From Oceaniradius stylonematis (lineage in GTDB: Bacteria > Pseudomonadota > Alphaproteobacteria > Rhizobiales > Rhizobiaceae), in assembly GCF_003149475.2 (NCBI RefSeq), contig NZ_QFWV02000004.1, positions 187,351 through 230,597 of the forward strand: 43,247 nucleotides of DNA. Direction: 5' to 3'. This document shows, one piece after another, positions 18,801 through 27,468 of the stretch. The translations under genes and the position numbers were made by a program. Under the pieces are notes generated by a model. That model did not search any database and had not been told where the DNA came from. It was given only the letters and a program-made list of their open reading frames with translations. Numbering within the stretch: position 1 is the first letter of the stretch; the number at the start of each line of letters is the position of its first letter.

Positions 18801-19305
18801 GATCGTCGCGGATGCGCTGGGCCCAGTCGCGAACCACCGCTTCGGACACGTCGCCTCCGATGGAGATCGACGCGACGCGGTCGAACCATTGGCTGGTGGT
18901 CACCTTGGGGTCCTCGGACCCCTCGGGCAGGTTGGTCAGCGCCTTTGCGGCGGTGTCGACGTCGGCCACCGCCTTTTGCATGTCCGTGCCTTCCTCGAAT
19001 TCGAGGCGGATCGATGCGGAGCCCTCGCGGGCGTAGGAGACGACCTGCTTGACGTTCTCGATGAAGCGCAGTTCGGGCTCGGCGACCGCAAGGATGTTCT
19101 GCTCGACATCCTCGGCGCTGGCACCCGACCAGGCGATGGAAACCGAGACCGTCGAGGTCTCGATGGTCGGAAAGAACTGGGTGTTGATCCGCGCCAGCGC
19201 GAAGACGCCGAACAGGATCATCAGCACCATCAGCAGATTGGCCGCATTGGGATGGCGCAGGAACGCGCCAACGAGGCGATGCTGCGATATGCCGGACGGG
19301 GCCAT
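15883..19305 (-). CDS. RND efflux transporter permease (AcrB/MMPL-type)
   Basis: Inner-membrane pump of 1140 residues, proton-driven, extruding compounds through a tripartite complex. TM1 is at ~23-43. The large periplasmic domain follows, then helices with GIPVALLATVGLMYVFG and a second half repeating the layout (FGVVGAVVGHWLMG). It is slightly longer than AcrB (~1050), with a ~90-residue insertion around residues 510-600 between the two halves. The start codon lies 1 bp after the adaptor stop, so the two are one operon and probably translationally coupled. No outer-membrane channel gene is adjacent. Substrate unknown. Confidence 0.95.
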   Translation of the reverse strand: MAPSGISQHRLVGAFLRHPNAANLLMVLMILFGVFALARINTQFFPTIETSTVSVSIAWSGASAEDVEQNILAVAEPELRFIENVKQVVSYAREGSASIRLEFEEGTDMQKAVADVDTAAKALTNLPEGSEDPKVTTSQWFDRVASISIGGDVSEAVVRDWAQRIRDDLVERGIDKVTFTGMRDPELQVTVPERELRRLDLTISDISRAIGANSRDLPSGNLDGAVKRQLRTLSDAEDARALGQIEVKSFPTGEKVRLGDIAEVREGFEDGAIQGFSNTFPAIEIDVQSTATADTLTTNAILQDYVAEIRPQLPASLELQVYEVRADSLNERIMLLVKNGATGLLLVLIVLFAFLHVRIAVWVAAGIPVALLATVGLMYVFGETINMLSLFGLIMMLGVIVDDAIVVGEHTDTRLAMGDDPVTAAENGVGAMFTPVTAALTTTVATFAPLLLIGDTIGQIVGVLPVVVIAVAIASIVECFFILPGHLSHSLQGRTAPRWSHWRVFFVGLVIVLFMAAFFTRAGGEGGVAQSLPFIAAFDAWRQTVSPFMFGTVAAAVALIAAVLVEFVLYAVRVGFGRNRRTFDADEMPEDGWFRRNFDAGFNWIRQGPFAWLVRLAYNWRYVSMAIAVGLVMVFAWGLRAGEHVGFVFFPSPESENISGSIILHPGTPEREAIMAVREFENALRRAEANLTGDNGEELIEAVFVTLGSSGRSQGDNLARIKVQLTISERRTIRTPEIVRAWRAEAPELPSVRRFAVRQSRGGPPGADIDVELRGSSIAVLKEAAVEVTAIVAAIPGVTGVEDDLPYGKPELIMTLTPRAAALGFTLDEVGTQVRNSVEGMVPRRFARGNDEVAIRVSQDMDGQGTAALRAMMLTAPSGDLVPLTEIVTLSEQQGFSAIQRQDGQTTISVTGEIDAAVNTTDGVVDQLVSSGALDAIARTYGIDYDFGGRSQEQRDAFADLGFGTLIALSVIYIILAWVFGSYFRPFAVMLIIPFGVVGAVVGHWLMGYQLTMLSMIGLLGLSGILVNDSIILVSRLEERLKTGEAIREACINASCDRFRAVLLTSLTTIGGLIPLLFETSLQAQFLMPMAITMVFGLATATVLVLFLVPVFIGIGEDIRNLLVALYGDRRRLPRPVAGQ

Positions 19306-19306
19306 G

Positions 19307-20821
19307 TCAGCCGTCGCCGGCCGTGTCGGGCCGGTCGCGCAATTGCCGGAAATAGGCGCGGCGCTCGTCGCCCGACAGCGCGTCCCACTGCGCGTCCGTC
19401 AATCCGCTCAGGCGCTTGGCCGCGGTGATCATCTCTTCGCTCGGACGCGCCCCGGCAACCGGCGTCGACCCATCGTCGATGGCCGGCGTTTCGGCGCTGG
19501 GAACCGAGACCTTCAGCCCGTCCTCGACATTGGACAGGCGCGTCGTCATCACCTGTTCGCCGGCCGTCAGCCCGCCGGTGACGATCACGTCGGCGCCATC
19601 GAAGGCGGCAACCTCGACGGTCCGATGCTCGAGCCGGCCGTCGGCGATCACATACATGGTTCCTGCGTCATAGAGCGCGGTCTCCGGCAGCCGCACGGCG
19701 TCTTCATAGAGCCGGTCGGGCACTGTCACCGCAACGAAGGCGCCGGGGCGGAGTTGCACCGGCGCGTCGGTCACATCGATGCGCGCGAAAACGTCCACGC
19801 CGCCGCGCGCCGAGGCGATGTCGGCGCCGATGCCGTTGACGGTGGCGGTGTAGGTGTAGTCGAGATTGCCGACGGTCCAGACCAGCGTCACGTCGCGGCC
19901 GATCAGAGGATCGGCGTCGGTGGCAATGCGGCCATATTGCGCGTCGGTCAGGGTGAAGCGGACATCGAGCGCGCTGTCATCGTACATGGCGACGGCCACG
20001 TCATTGGCCGCAACGATGCGCCCCGTTTCGACGGTGGACGAACGGACCACGCCGGAAAACGGTGCCCGCACCGCCGTGTCGCCGAGATTGCGCTCGGCGC
20101 GCCGCACGCCCAGTTCCAGCCGGGTGCGGATGGCACGCTGCTGATCGAGCCGCGCTTCCTCTATGGCGATGTTGTTGACCCTTTGGGAAACGGCCTGTTC
20201 ACGCTGGGAAACGATCAGTTCGCGATCCTCGACCTGCTTGGCGGTCAGCGTGCCATTGCCGCGCAACTGCTCGGCGCGCGCCAGATCGCTTCGGGCGAGG
20301 TCCAGCTGATCGCGGGCGCCTTCGAGCTGTGCGCGCTCCGAGACGAGCCGCGCCTCGTTCTCGGCGATGGTCGCCTCGGTCTGGGCGAGATTGGCCCGCG
20401 CCTCGGCCAGCGCCACTTCGAGATCGAACGGATCGATCTCGAACAGGGTTGCGCCCGCCTCGATGCGCCGGCCCGCCGACAGGTCCGGGTGGATGGCGAT
20501 GACTTCGCCCGACACGGGCGGGCGGATATCGACGGCACGCGCGGCGGCCACCTCGCCGTAAAGGCTGACATTGGGCCGCTCGTCACCGGCGGCGACAACC
20601 ACCGCCTCGACCGGCACGGACACATCCGGCTGGGGCCGCGCGGTCCGTTCGGGCGCGGCGGCGATCAGCCGTTCCATCGCCAGATAGGAGCCGACAAGCA
20701 CGGCCACCATCAGCGCTGCCTGGACGGTGGCGCGCAGGGCCGTCGCCACGCCGCCGCCCGGGCGGCGGGCAGGCGCAGTGTCGTCTCCGGCGATCTGCGG
20801 GTCTTCGACGGATTTCAGCAT
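19307..20821 (-). CDS. RND periplasmic adaptor subunit (membrane fusion protein)
   Basis: A 504-residue adaptor joining the RND pump to an outer-membrane channel. A single membrane helix lies at ~31-50. The lipoyl halves flank a coiled-coil hairpin at ~140-235 (ANLAQTEATIAENEARL, ARSDLARAEQLRGNGTL). The barrel-sandwich segment VRAPFSGVVRS and a membrane-proximal domain follow. The C-terminus has a ~60-residue extension ending in a helical acidic/basic segment (LTDAQWDALSGDERRAYF), beyond the usual adaptor end. It is first gene of the operon with the pump. Its promoter should lie in the 121 bp upstream. Confidence 0.93.
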   Translation of the reverse strand: MLKSVEDPQIAGDDTAPARRPGGGVATALRATVQAALMVAVLVGSYLAMERLIAAAPERTARPQPDVSVPVEAVVVAAGDERPNVSLYGEVAAARAVDIRPPVSGEVIAIHPDLSAGRRIEAGATLFEIDPFDLEVALAEARANLAQTEATIAENEARLVSERAQLEGARDQLDLARSDLARAEQLRGNGTLTAKQVEDRELIVSQREQAVSQRVNNIAIEEARLDQQRAIRTRLELGVRRAERNLGDTAVRAPFSGVVRSSTVETGRIVAANDVAVAMYDDSALDVRFTLTDAQYGRIATDADPLIGRDVTLVWTVGNLDYTYTATVNGIGADIASARGGVDVFARIDVTDAPVQLRPGAFVAVTVPDRLYEDAVRLPETALYDAGTMYVIADGRLEHRTVEVAAFDGADVIVTGGLTAGEQVMTTRLSNVEDGLKVSVPSAETPAIDDGSTPVAGARPSEEMITAAKRLSGLTDAQWDALSGDERRAYFRQLRDRPDTAGDG

Positions 20822-20909
20822 CGATGCGTCCTTTGGGCGGAAAATAAGGCACCAATGACGCCGAACAAGTTAAATCTTGGTCATGGGCCGCGCCGGATGC
20901 GTGGGGCGA

Positions 20910-20935
20910 CCGGCGGCAGCGCATTCCGCCGCCGG
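20910..20935 (-). terminator. GC hairpin after hslO, possible terminator
   Basis: CCGGCGGC and GCCGCCGG form a perfect 8-bp stem with a 10-base loop, 7 bp beyond the hslO stop codon. There is no T-run, so it may be a weak terminator or a 3'-end stabiliser. It separates the arginine operon from the RND adaptor gene on the same strand. Confidence 0.4.
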
Positions 20936-20942
20936 CGGCAAC

Positions 20943-21953
20943 TCACGTTTTCGCTTCACCGGGCGCGAACTCATAGACGGTCGAACAGAATTCGCAGGTG
21001 ATCGTGATCTTGCCGTCACGGGTCGCCTCGGCAACGTCCTCGTCGGACAGCGACGCAAGAACGCCGGCCACCTTGTCGCGGGTGCAGGTGCATTTCTCGC
21101 GGATGTCCTGCGCATCGAAGACGCGGACGCCGCGCTCGTGGAAAAGCCGGAACAGCAGCGCGTGCACGCCGACGCCCTCGTCGATCAGTTCGTCATCGTC
21201 GACCGTGCCGACCAGCGCCTTGACCTCGGCCCAGGCATCGTCGTCATCGGGCATGTCGATCTCGACACCGTCGGGCGCCTCGCCCGGATGCAGGTCGGTC
21301 GCGCCCATGCGCTCGGGCGCATCGGGCAGGAACTGGGCGACGATTCCGCCGGCACGCCAGAACTGGCGCATGGACCCGTCATCGCCGCGCACGGAGAGCC
21401 GGCCCACGGCGAGGCGAAGCTCGGTGGGGATCTGTTCGGACTGGCGGAAGTAGTTGCGCGCGATCTCCTCGAGCGAAGCCCCGTCGAGTTGAACGATGCC
21501 CTGATAGCGGTTCATGTAGGCGCCCTGGTCGACGGTCAGCGCCAGCGTGCCCGTGCCCAGAAGGTCTTCGGGCCGGGCGTGGCCGGCCGCAACCGCGGCA
21601 TCGACCGCACCCTCGTCGAACCTGGCATAGGCGCGCACCGTGCCCGGCGTGACGAAATCGACGACGAGCAGCGAGACCGGGCCGTCGGTCTGCGCCTGGA
21701 CGATGAACTTGCCCTCGAACTTGAGCGAGGTCCCCAGAAGCACCGTCAGCACCGTCATCTCACCCAGAAGGCGGGCGACCGGTTCGGGATAGTCATGGCG
21801 GGCAAGGATACCGTCGAGCGCATCGCCCAGCAGCACGGCGCGGCCGCGCGCGTCCAGCGCGTCGATCTGGAATGGAACGACGGCATCAAGGCCCACGGGA
21901 GCAGGGTTCACCGGCGGTATCGATCCCGCCGGCGTCGATCGGATGTCGGTCAT
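20943..21953 (-). CDS. hslO: Hsp33 redox-regulated chaperone
   Basis: Cytoplasmic holdase activated by oxidation. The 336-residue protein ends with the zinc-binding Cys pairs: CTC in EKCTCTRD near residue 286 and CEFC near residue 320. In reduced Hsp33 the four Cys bind zinc, and oxidation to disulfides switches on the chaperone. The first ~260 residues form the substrate-binding domain. It follows argF by 27 bp on the same strand and is probably the last gene of argD-argF-hslO. Confidence 0.95.
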   Translation of the reverse strand: MTDIRSTPAGSIPPVNPAPVGLDAVVPFQIDALDARGRAVLLGDALDGILARHDYPEPVARLLGEMTVLTVLLGTSLKFEGKFIVQAQTDGPVSLLVVDFVTPGTVRAYARFDEGAVDAAVAAGHARPEDLLGTGTLALTVDQGAYMNRYQGIVQLDGASLEEIARNYFRQSEQIPTELRLAVGRLSVRGDDGSMRQFWRAGGIVAQFLPDAPERMGATDLHPGEAPDGVEIDMPDDDDAWAEVKALVGTVDDDELIDEGVGVHALLFRLFHERGVRVFDAQDIREKCTCTRDKVAGVLASLSDEDVAEATRDGKITITCEFCSTVYEFAPGEAKT

Positions 21954-21980
21954 CTTCGTGTCTTTCCGCTTTGCGCCCGG

Positions 21981-22901
21981 TCAGGCGAGGCTCTCGCCCA
22001 GACACCATGCGATAATGGCCTTCTGGACATGCATCCGGTTTTCGGCCTCGTCCAGCACCACCGATTGCGGACCGTCGATGACCGCGTCGGTGACCTCCTC
22101 GCCCCGATGGGCGGGCAGGCAATGCATGAACAGGGCGTCCGGCTTGGCATGGGCCATGAGCGCCTGGTTGACCTGATAGGGCATGAACACATTGTGGCCG
22201 CGGGCACGTTCCTCCTGGCCCATGGAGACCCAGGTATCGGTGACGACGGCGTCGGCGTCTTGCACCGCGGTTTCGGGGTCATGGGTCACGGAGACCTTCG
22301 CCCCTTGCCCGCGCGCCCAGTCCATATAGGCACGATCGGGCTCATTGCCACTGGGCACGGCGACGGCCAGCTCGAAGGCGAAGCGGGCGCTGGCCTCGAT
22401 CATCGAATGCAGCACATTGTTGCCGTCACCCGACCAGGCGATCTTCCTGCCGGCGACCGGACCGCGATGCTCCTCGAAGGTCATCACATCGGCCATGATC
22501 TGGCAGGGATGGGTTGCGTCGGTCAGCCCGTTGATGACCGGGACGGTGGCGGCGTCGGCCAGTTCGGCGAGCCGGTCATGCTCATGGGTGCGGATCATGA
22601 TGATGTCGACATAGCGCGACAGGACGCGCGCGGTGTCGGCGATCGTCTCGTCGCGGCCGAGCTGCATTTCGCCGCCGGTCAGCATGATCGTCTCGCCGCC
22701 AAGTTGACGCATGCCGACATCGAAAGAGACGCGCGTTCGCGTCGACGGCTTTTCGAAGATCATGGCCAGTGCCTTGCCTTCGAGCGGGCGCGCGGCGGTG
22801 CCGGCCTTGTGCGCGGCCTTGCCGGCCAGGGCGGAGTCGATGATGGTGCGCAGATCGGCCGCGGTCACGGCGGACAGATCGAGAAAATGGCGAGCACTCA
22901 T
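21981..22901 (-). CDS. argF: Ornithine carbamoyltransferase
   Basis: Makes citrulline from ornithine and carbamoyl phosphate in arginine synthesis. It has 306 residues, the usual length. The carbamoyl-phosphate motif STRTR is near residue 51, HPCQ near 130 and the ornithine/catalytic HCLP near 259. ATG 22901 (MSARHFLDL) is chosen; the open frame to 23120 overlaps argD and does not look like the family. It follows argD by 35 bp and precedes hslO. Confidence 0.96.
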   Translation of the reverse strand: MSARHFLDLSAVTAADLRTIIDSALAGKAAHKAGTAARPLEGKALAMIFEKPSTRTRVSFDVGMRQLGGETIMLTGGEMQLGRDETIADTARVLSRYVDIIMIRTHEHDRLAELADAATVPVINGLTDATHPCQIMADVMTFEEHRGPVAGRKIAWSGDGNNVLHSMIEASARFAFELAVAVPSGNEPDRAYMDWARGQGAKVSVTHDPETAVQDADAVVTDTWVSMGQEERARGHNVFMPYQVNQALMAHAKPDALFMHCLPAHRGEEVTDAVIDGPQSVVLDEAENRMHVQKAIIAWCLGESLA

Positions 22902-22936
22902 GAATAAAACCCGTAACTGGACAGGGATCGGGCGCT

Positions 22937-24127
22937 TCAGGCGCCGGCGTGGGTCGAAAGGGCGCGAGCGGCGGCCTCGAGACGGGCAAGCCCTTCGCTG
23001 ATTTCCTCGTCGGAGACGATCAGCGGCGGCAGGATGCGGATCACATTGTCGCCGGCCGGCACAACGAGCATGTGACCGTCGAAAAGCGCGCGGACGACAT
23101 CGGTGTTCGGCACGACGCATTTGAGGCCGGTCATCAGCCCCTTGCCGCGCACCTCGCCGAAGATGTCCGGGAAACGGTCGACCAGCGAGACGAGACCCTG
23201 CTTCAGGCGCAGGGCCTTTTGCTCGACCGCCTCGAGAAAGCCGTCTTCGAGCATCACGTCAAGCACGGCATTGCCGACCGCCATGGCCAGCGGATTGCCG
23301 CCATAGGTGGTGCCATGGACGCCCGGAACCATGCCGCTGGCGGCCTCCTCGGTGGCAAGGCACGCGCCGACCGGGAAGCCGCCGCCGAGCGCCTTGGCGG
23401 TGGCCATGATGTCGGGCGCGATGCCGGCATGCTCATGGGCGAAGAGCCGTCCGGTGCGGCCCATGCCGCACTGGATCTCGTCGAAGATCAGCAACAGGCC
23501 GTGCGCGTCGCACAAGTCGCGCATTGCGCGGAGCGTTTCGTCGGGCACCGGCCGGAGGCCGCCCTCGCCCTGCACCGGCTCGATCAGGACCGCGGCGGTC
23601 TCGCCGGTGATCGCCGCCTCCAGCGCATCCATGTCGCCGAAGGGGACCTGGTCGAAACCGGGGGCCTTGGGACCGAAGCCTTCGAGATATTTGGCCTGGC
23701 CGCCGGCGGCGATGGTCGCCAGCGTACGGCCGTGGAAGGCACCTTGGAAGGTGATGATGCCGACCCGATCGGGCTCGCCTTTCGCATAAAAGTAACGGCG
23801 CGCCGTCTTGATCGCGCATTCGACCGCTTCGACACCCGAATTGGTGAAGAAGACGCGATCGGCAAATGTTGCCGCGCACAGGCGTTCGGCCAGCCGCTCC
23901 TGATCGGGAATGCGGTAGAGGTTGGATGTGTGCCAAAGCTTGCCGGCCTGCTCGGTGAGCGCGGAAATCAGATGCGGATGGGCATGGCCGAGCCCGTTGA
24001 CCGCGATGCCGCTGCCGAAATCGAGAAAGGTGCGGCCGTCCGTGTCATGCAGCCAGCAGCCTTCGCCGCGCTCGACAGTGAGCGGCACACGGGCATAAGT
24101 GTCGAACAGGGCCGATTGGCTGGTCAT
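22937..24127 (-). CDS. argD: Acetylornithine aminotransferase
   Basis: PLP-dependent class III aminotransferase converting N-acetylglutamate semialdehyde to N-acetylornithine. It has 396 residues. Visible are the PLP phosphate loop TNSGVEAVE, the Asp in [13 protein letters not shown] and the Schiff-base Lys in [13 protein letters not shown] near residue 242. ATG 24127 (MTSQSALF) is the start. It is first gene of argD-argF-hslO. A terminator-like hairpin 58-73 bp upstream and an overlapping Arg-rich reading frame suggest control by attenuation. Some family members also act on succinyldiaminopimelate. Confidence 0.95.
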   Translation of the reverse strand: MTSQSALFDTYARVPLTVERGEGCWLHDTDGRTFLDFGSGIAVNGLGHAHPHLISALTEQAGKLWHTSNLYRIPDQERLAERLCAATFADRVFFTNSGVEAVECAIKTARRYFYAKGEPDRVGIITFQGAFHGRTLATIAAGGQAKYLEGFGPKAPGFDQVPFGDMDALEAAITGETAAVLIEPVQGEGGLRPVPDETLRAMRDLCDAHGLLLIFDEIQCGMGRTGRLFAHEHAGIAPDIMATAKALGGGFPVGACLATEEAASGMVPGVHGTTYGGNPLAMAVGNAVLDVMLEDGFLEAVEQKALRLKQGLVSLVDRFPDIFGEVRGKGLMTGLKCVVPNTDVVRALFDGHMLVVPAGDNVIRILPPLIVSDEEISEGLARLEAAARALSTHAGA

Positions 24128-24175
24128 CGAACGGCGTCCGGCGGCTTGCCCGGAGCGGTCGGCGCCGGGCTGAAA

Positions 24176-24200
24176 ACACAAAAACCGCCCTTGCGAGCGG
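24176..24200 (-). promoter_or_regulatory. Terminator-like hairpin in the argD leader, possible attenuator
   Basis: On the minus strand CCGCTC, loop GCAA and GGGCGG form a 6-bp stem (one G-U pair), followed by TTTTTGTGTTTTC. There is no gene upstream on this strand that needs termination, so it is most simply a leader terminator for argD. The GCGGC some 20 bases upstream can pair with GCCGC of the stem as an alternative structure. Attenuation is inference. Confidence 0.45.
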
Positions 24201-24306
24201 CCGTTATCTCCTTAGAGCCGCCGGCGGGTTTCGTCAATCGTGCCGCCTTCGCGCGGCGGACCCGGCATACTCGCCGTCGGGCCAAGTTGGGGAAAAAGCA
24301 CAAAAC

Positions 24307-24456
24307 GATTCCCATGCGACGAGCCGACTCTTGAACAGGAGTCAACCGATATTGTAGCTTGTCAGCCGGAGCAAACGCCCAAGCAGAATGACGTTCCCCG
24401 GTTTTGCGTATCGTCGCCGGCCCTTGTCCTCAAGGCCGAGCAACGGGTCCGGATTC
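24307..24456. promoter_or_regulatory. Cluster of four GANTC (CcrM methylation) sites between argD and gcrA
   Basis: GATTC at 24307-24311, GACTC at 24326-24330, GAGTC at 24339-24343 and GATTC at 24452-24456. CcrM methylates the A of GANTC in alphaproteobacteria, and GcrA activates promoters carrying methylated GANTC. Three sites within 37 bp in front of gcrA fit feedback control of gcrA by its own pathway. Confidence 0.6.
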
Positions 24457-24479
24457 TGCCTGTCGAAACGGAGATGATC

Positions 24480-25025
24480 GTGAGCTGGACCGACGAACGC
24501 GTTGAAATGCTGAAGAAGCTTTGGGCCGACGGGCTGAGCGCCAGCCAGATCGCGGCCAAGCTCGGCGGCGTGAGCCGCAACGCTGTGATCGGCAAGGTGC
24601 ACCGGCTCAAGCTTTCGGGCCGCGCCAAAAGCACCAAGAGCGCGGCGCCGAAGATCAAGCGGCCGTCCGCGCCGCGCACCAATCTCGGCGGCGGCAACGG
24701 CGGCGGCGCGCGAACCAATGCCTATGGTTCGGCTATGCAGCGTGGCGGCGTCAGGCAAGGCATGGCGGCAACCGCGCTCAAGCAGGATGCCGACCCGCAA
24801 GCCCTGGTCGTGCCCGACACGCGCCCGATCGAGGATGTCGTCGTGCCGATCGCCAAGCGGCTGATGCTGACCGAACTGAACGAAAACACCTGCAAATGGC
24901 CCTATGGCGACCCGCTGACGGACGAGTTCTACTTTTGCGGCCACGGGACCGACGACGGTTCGCCTTATTGCAAATATCACGGCAAGCTGGCCTTCCAGCA
25001 AAACGACCGTAAGCGCGCCCGCTAG
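24480..25025 (+). CDS. gcrA: Cell-cycle regulator GcrA
   Basis: Alphaproteobacterial transcription factor that binds sigma-70 RNA polymerase and methylated GANTC promoters to drive cell-cycle genes. It has 181 residues. The N-terminal helix-turn-helix is MSWTDERVEMLKKLW with LSASQIAAKLGGVSRNAVIG. A low-complexity Gly/Ala linker spans residues ~58-90, and the conserved C-terminal segment contains CKWPYG and FCGH. I choose GTG 24480, which yields the family start MSWTDER and has GGAG 6 bases upstream; ATG 24474 sits directly against that GGAG. It is divergent from argD. Confidence 0.95.
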   Translation: MSWTDERVEMLKKLWADGLSASQIAAKLGGVSRNAVIGKVHRLKLSGRAKSTKSAAPKIKRPSAPRTNLGGGNGGGARTNAYGSAMQRGGVRQGMAATALKQDADPQALVVPDTRPIEDVVVPIAKRLMLTELNENTCKWPYGDPLTDEFYFCGHGTDDGSPYCKYHGKLAFQQNDRKRAR

Positions 25026-25133
25026 AACGGTTCCAAGGCTTCTCCCCAAAAACATGGCGTAACAAATTGGCCGCGGCCCGGTGCTGCGGTCTTCTGTGTC
25101 GGGCGTTGTCGCGCTTGAACGTGTCTGCGCGGC

Positions 25134-25826
25134 TCAGGAGCCTTCGAGCGCGTAGCCGGCGCCGCGCACGGTGCGGATCGGATCGCGCAGGCGGCCGAAA
25201 TTGATCGACTTGCGCAGGCGGCCGATATGCACGTCGACGGTCCGGTCGTCGACATAGATGTTCTCGCCCCAGACCCCGTCGAGAAGCTGACCACGCGAAA
25301 AGACGCGGCCCGGCGCCTGAAGGAAGAATTCCAGAAGCCGGAACTCGGTCGGCCCGAGCTTGATCTCGCGCCCGTTGCGGTAGACCCGATGGGTCTCGCG
25401 ATCGAGCTCGATGTCACCGACCTTGAGCAGCGATGCCATGATCTCGGGCCGGGCACGGCGCAGCATCGCCTTGACCCGGGCCATCAGTTCGGGGGTCGAA
25501 AAAGGCTTGACCACATAGTCATCGGCGCCGGTCGACAGGCCGCGAATGCGCTCGGATTCCTCGCCGCGCGCGGTCAGCATGATGATCGGCAGGCGCTGCG
25601 TCTGGGTTCTGGCACGCAGGCGGCGGCACAGTTCGATACCGCTGAGGCCCGGCAGCATCCAGTCGAGAATGAGCAGATCGGGCGGCGTCTCACGCAGCGC
25701 GATCTCCGCCTCGTCGCCGCGCAGCACGGTTTCGACCGTGTAGCCTTCCGATTCCAGATTGTAGCGAAGAAGGACGCTCAGGGCTTCCTCGTCTTCAGCG
25801 ACCATGATCCTTGGTGTCGCACCCAT
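25134..25826 (-). CDS. phoB: Phosphate regulon response regulator PhoB
   Basis: OmpR-family regulator of 230 residues. The receiver domain (1-120) has the acidic pair in VAEDEE, phospho-acceptor Asp in LILDWMLPG near residue 54, Thr in LTARG and Lys in VKPFS. The C-terminal winged helix (130-228) contains TVDVHIGRLRKSI. When phosphorylated by PhoR it binds Pho boxes; one lies before pstS. It is last in pstSCAB-phoU-phoB, 36 bp after phoU, so it is probably autoregulated through that box. Convergent with gcrA. Confidence 0.96.
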   Translation of the reverse strand: MGATPRIMVAEDEEALSVLLRYNLESEGYTVETVLRGDEAEIALRETPPDLLILDWMLPGLSGIELCRRLRARTQTQRLPIIMLTARGEESERIRGLSTGADDYVVKPFSTPELMARVKAMLRRARPEIMASLLKVGDIELDRETHRVYRNGREIKLGPTEFRLLEFFLQAPGRVFSRGQLLDGVWGENIYVDDRTVDVHIGRLRKSINFGRLRDPIRTVRGAGYALEGS

Positions 25827-25862
25827 GTCCGTCGTCTTCCGTCAGTCGTGCAGCGTGTTGGC

Positions 25863-26582
25863 CTACTGCCCCTCTCCGGCCTCGACGCTGATCTTGTGGC
25901 TCTTGTCGTCCTTGGGCCGGTACGGCGGCATCCGGTCGCCCTCGACCATGTAATAGACGGCCTCGGCGATGTTGGTGGCGTGGTCGCCGATGCGCTCGAT
26001 GTTCTTGGCGCAGAACAGGAGATGGGTGCAGGTGGTGATGTTGCGCGGGTCTTCCATCATATAGGTGAGAAGTTCGCGAAACAGCGATGTGTACATCGCG
26101 TCGATCTCGTCGTCGCGGTCGCGGATCATGGACAGCTTGTCGGTCGACAGCGTGCCGTAGGCGTCAAGCACTTCCTTGAGCTGCGCCAGCGTGAGCTCGC
26201 ACAGATGCTCGATGCCACGCACCAGGCGCACGCCATGCTTGCCTTCGTTGATCGCCTCGACGCGCTTGGCGATGTTCTTGGCCAGATCGCCGATCCGTTC
26301 GAGGTCAGTGGAGATGCGGATGGCGGCGAAGACCTCGCGCAGATCGCTCGCCACGGGCTGGCGCTGGGCGATCACCAGCACCGACTTGTCGTCGATCAGC
26401 CGCAGCGCTTCGTCCAGCACCAGATCGTCGGTGACCACCCGGCGCGCCAGCTGCAGGTCGTTTTCGACCAGCGCGCGCACCGACTGTTCCATCATGCGCT
26501 CGGCGTGACCGCCCATCTCGGCAATCTTGTGAGCCAGGAAGCTCATGTCTTCTTCGAACGCGGTGACCGTGTGCTGGGACAT
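25863..26582 (-). CDS. phoU: Phosphate signalling protein PhoU
   Basis: A 239-residue all-helical protein with two tandem PhoU repeats, each with the metal-binding motif (DLERIGDLAKNIA and NIERIGDHATNIAE). It couples the Pst transporter to PhoR and represses the Pho response when phosphate is plentiful. ATG 26582 (MSQHTVTAFEED) is chosen; the frame runs on to 26912 inside pstB antiparallel composition and is not family-like there. It follows pstB by 41 bp. Confidence 0.95.
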   Translation of the reverse strand: MSQHTVTAFEEDMSFLAHKIAEMGGHAERMMEQSVRALVENDLQLARRVVTDDLVLDEALRLIDDKSVLVIAQRQPVASDLREVFAAIRISTDLERIGDLAKNIAKRVEAINEGKHGVRLVRGIEHLCELTLAQLKEVLDAYGTLSTDKLSMIRDRDDEIDAMYTSLFRELLTYMMEDPRNITTCTHLLFCAKNIERIGDHATNIAEAVYYMVEGDRMPPYRPKDDKSHKISVEAGEGQ

Positions 26583-26623
26583 GTTCTTGGTTCCGTTTCT
26601 GTTCGGAAGGCGGGTCGTGGCGA

Positions 26624-27448
26624 TCAGCCGAAGCGGCCGGTGATATAGTCCTGGGTGCGCTTTTCGGACGGGTTGGTGAACATCGTCTCGGTGTCGTCCA
26701 CTTCCACCAGCTCGCCCAGATGGAACATCGCCGTGCGCTGCGACACGCGCGCGGCCTGCTGCATGGAATGGGTGACGATCGCGATCGTGTAGTTCTGGCG
26801 CAGTTCGTCGATCAGTTCCTCGACGATGGCCGTGGCGATCGGATCGAGCGCCGAGCAGGGCTCGTCCATCAGGATGACCTCGGGCGAGACCGCAATGGCG
26901 CGGGCAATGCACAGGCGCTGCTGCTGGCCGCCGGACAGGCCGGTGCCGGGCTCCTGCAGCCTGTCCTTGACCTCATCCCAAAGGCCGGCGCCGCGCAGGC
27001 TCTGCTCGACGAGCGCCTCAAGGTCCGCCTTGGACCTGGCCAGACCATGGATGCGCGGTCCGTAGGAGACGTTCTCGAAGATCGACTTGGGGAACGGGTT
27101 GGGCTTCTGGAACACCATGCCGACGCGGGCGCGCAGTTCGACCACATCGATGGAGGGATCGTAGATGTCCTCGCCATCCATGGTGATCAGGCCGGTAACG
27201 CGGCAGCTCTCGATCGTGTCGTTCATGCGGTTCAGACAGCGCAGATAGGTGGACTTGCCGCAGCCGGACGGGCCGATCAGGGCGGTCACCTGGCGCTCGC
27301 GGATCTCCAGATTGACATCGAAGATGGCCTGCTTGTCGCCGTAGAAGACGTTGACGTTCTTGCCGTCCATCTTGACGGGAAACTCGTTGGAACCGGCCAC
27401 CGCTGTCGCCGTGCCGTCGGCGAAGCCCTGCTGGGTATCGACTTTCAT
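26624..27448 (-). CDS. pstB: Phosphate ABC transporter ATPase PstB
   Basis: A 274-residue ATPase of the high-affinity phosphate importer. Walker [10 protein letters not shown]-loop VFQKPNPFP, signature LSGGQQQR, Walker B VILMDEP and the switch His in VTHSMQQA are all present. ATG 27448 (MKVDTQQG) has AGGA 8 bases upstream; ATG 27463 is an alternative. It follows pstA by 20 bp. Confidence 0.97.
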   Translation of the reverse strand: MKVDTQQGFADGTATAVAGSNEFPVKMDGKNVNVFYGDKQAIFDVNLEIRERQVTALIGPSGCGKSTYLRCLNRMNDTIESCRVTGLITMDGEDIYDPSIDVVELRARVGMVFQKPNPFPKSIFENVSYGPRIHGLARSKADLEALVEQSLRGAGLWDEVKDRLQEPGTGLSGGQQQRLCIARAIAVSPEVILMDEPCSALDPIATAIVEELIDELRQNYTIAIVTHSMQQAARVSQRTAMFHLGELVEVDDTETMFTNPSEKRTQDYITGRFG

Positions 27449-27468
27449 GTCCGTGGTCCTCATGTTCA

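Noticed and set aside
16568-18889. 773-codon minus-strand frame inside the RND pump gene
   Set aside because: It is a shifted frame of the same strand, Arg-rich and without domains; the pump frame carries all family motifs.
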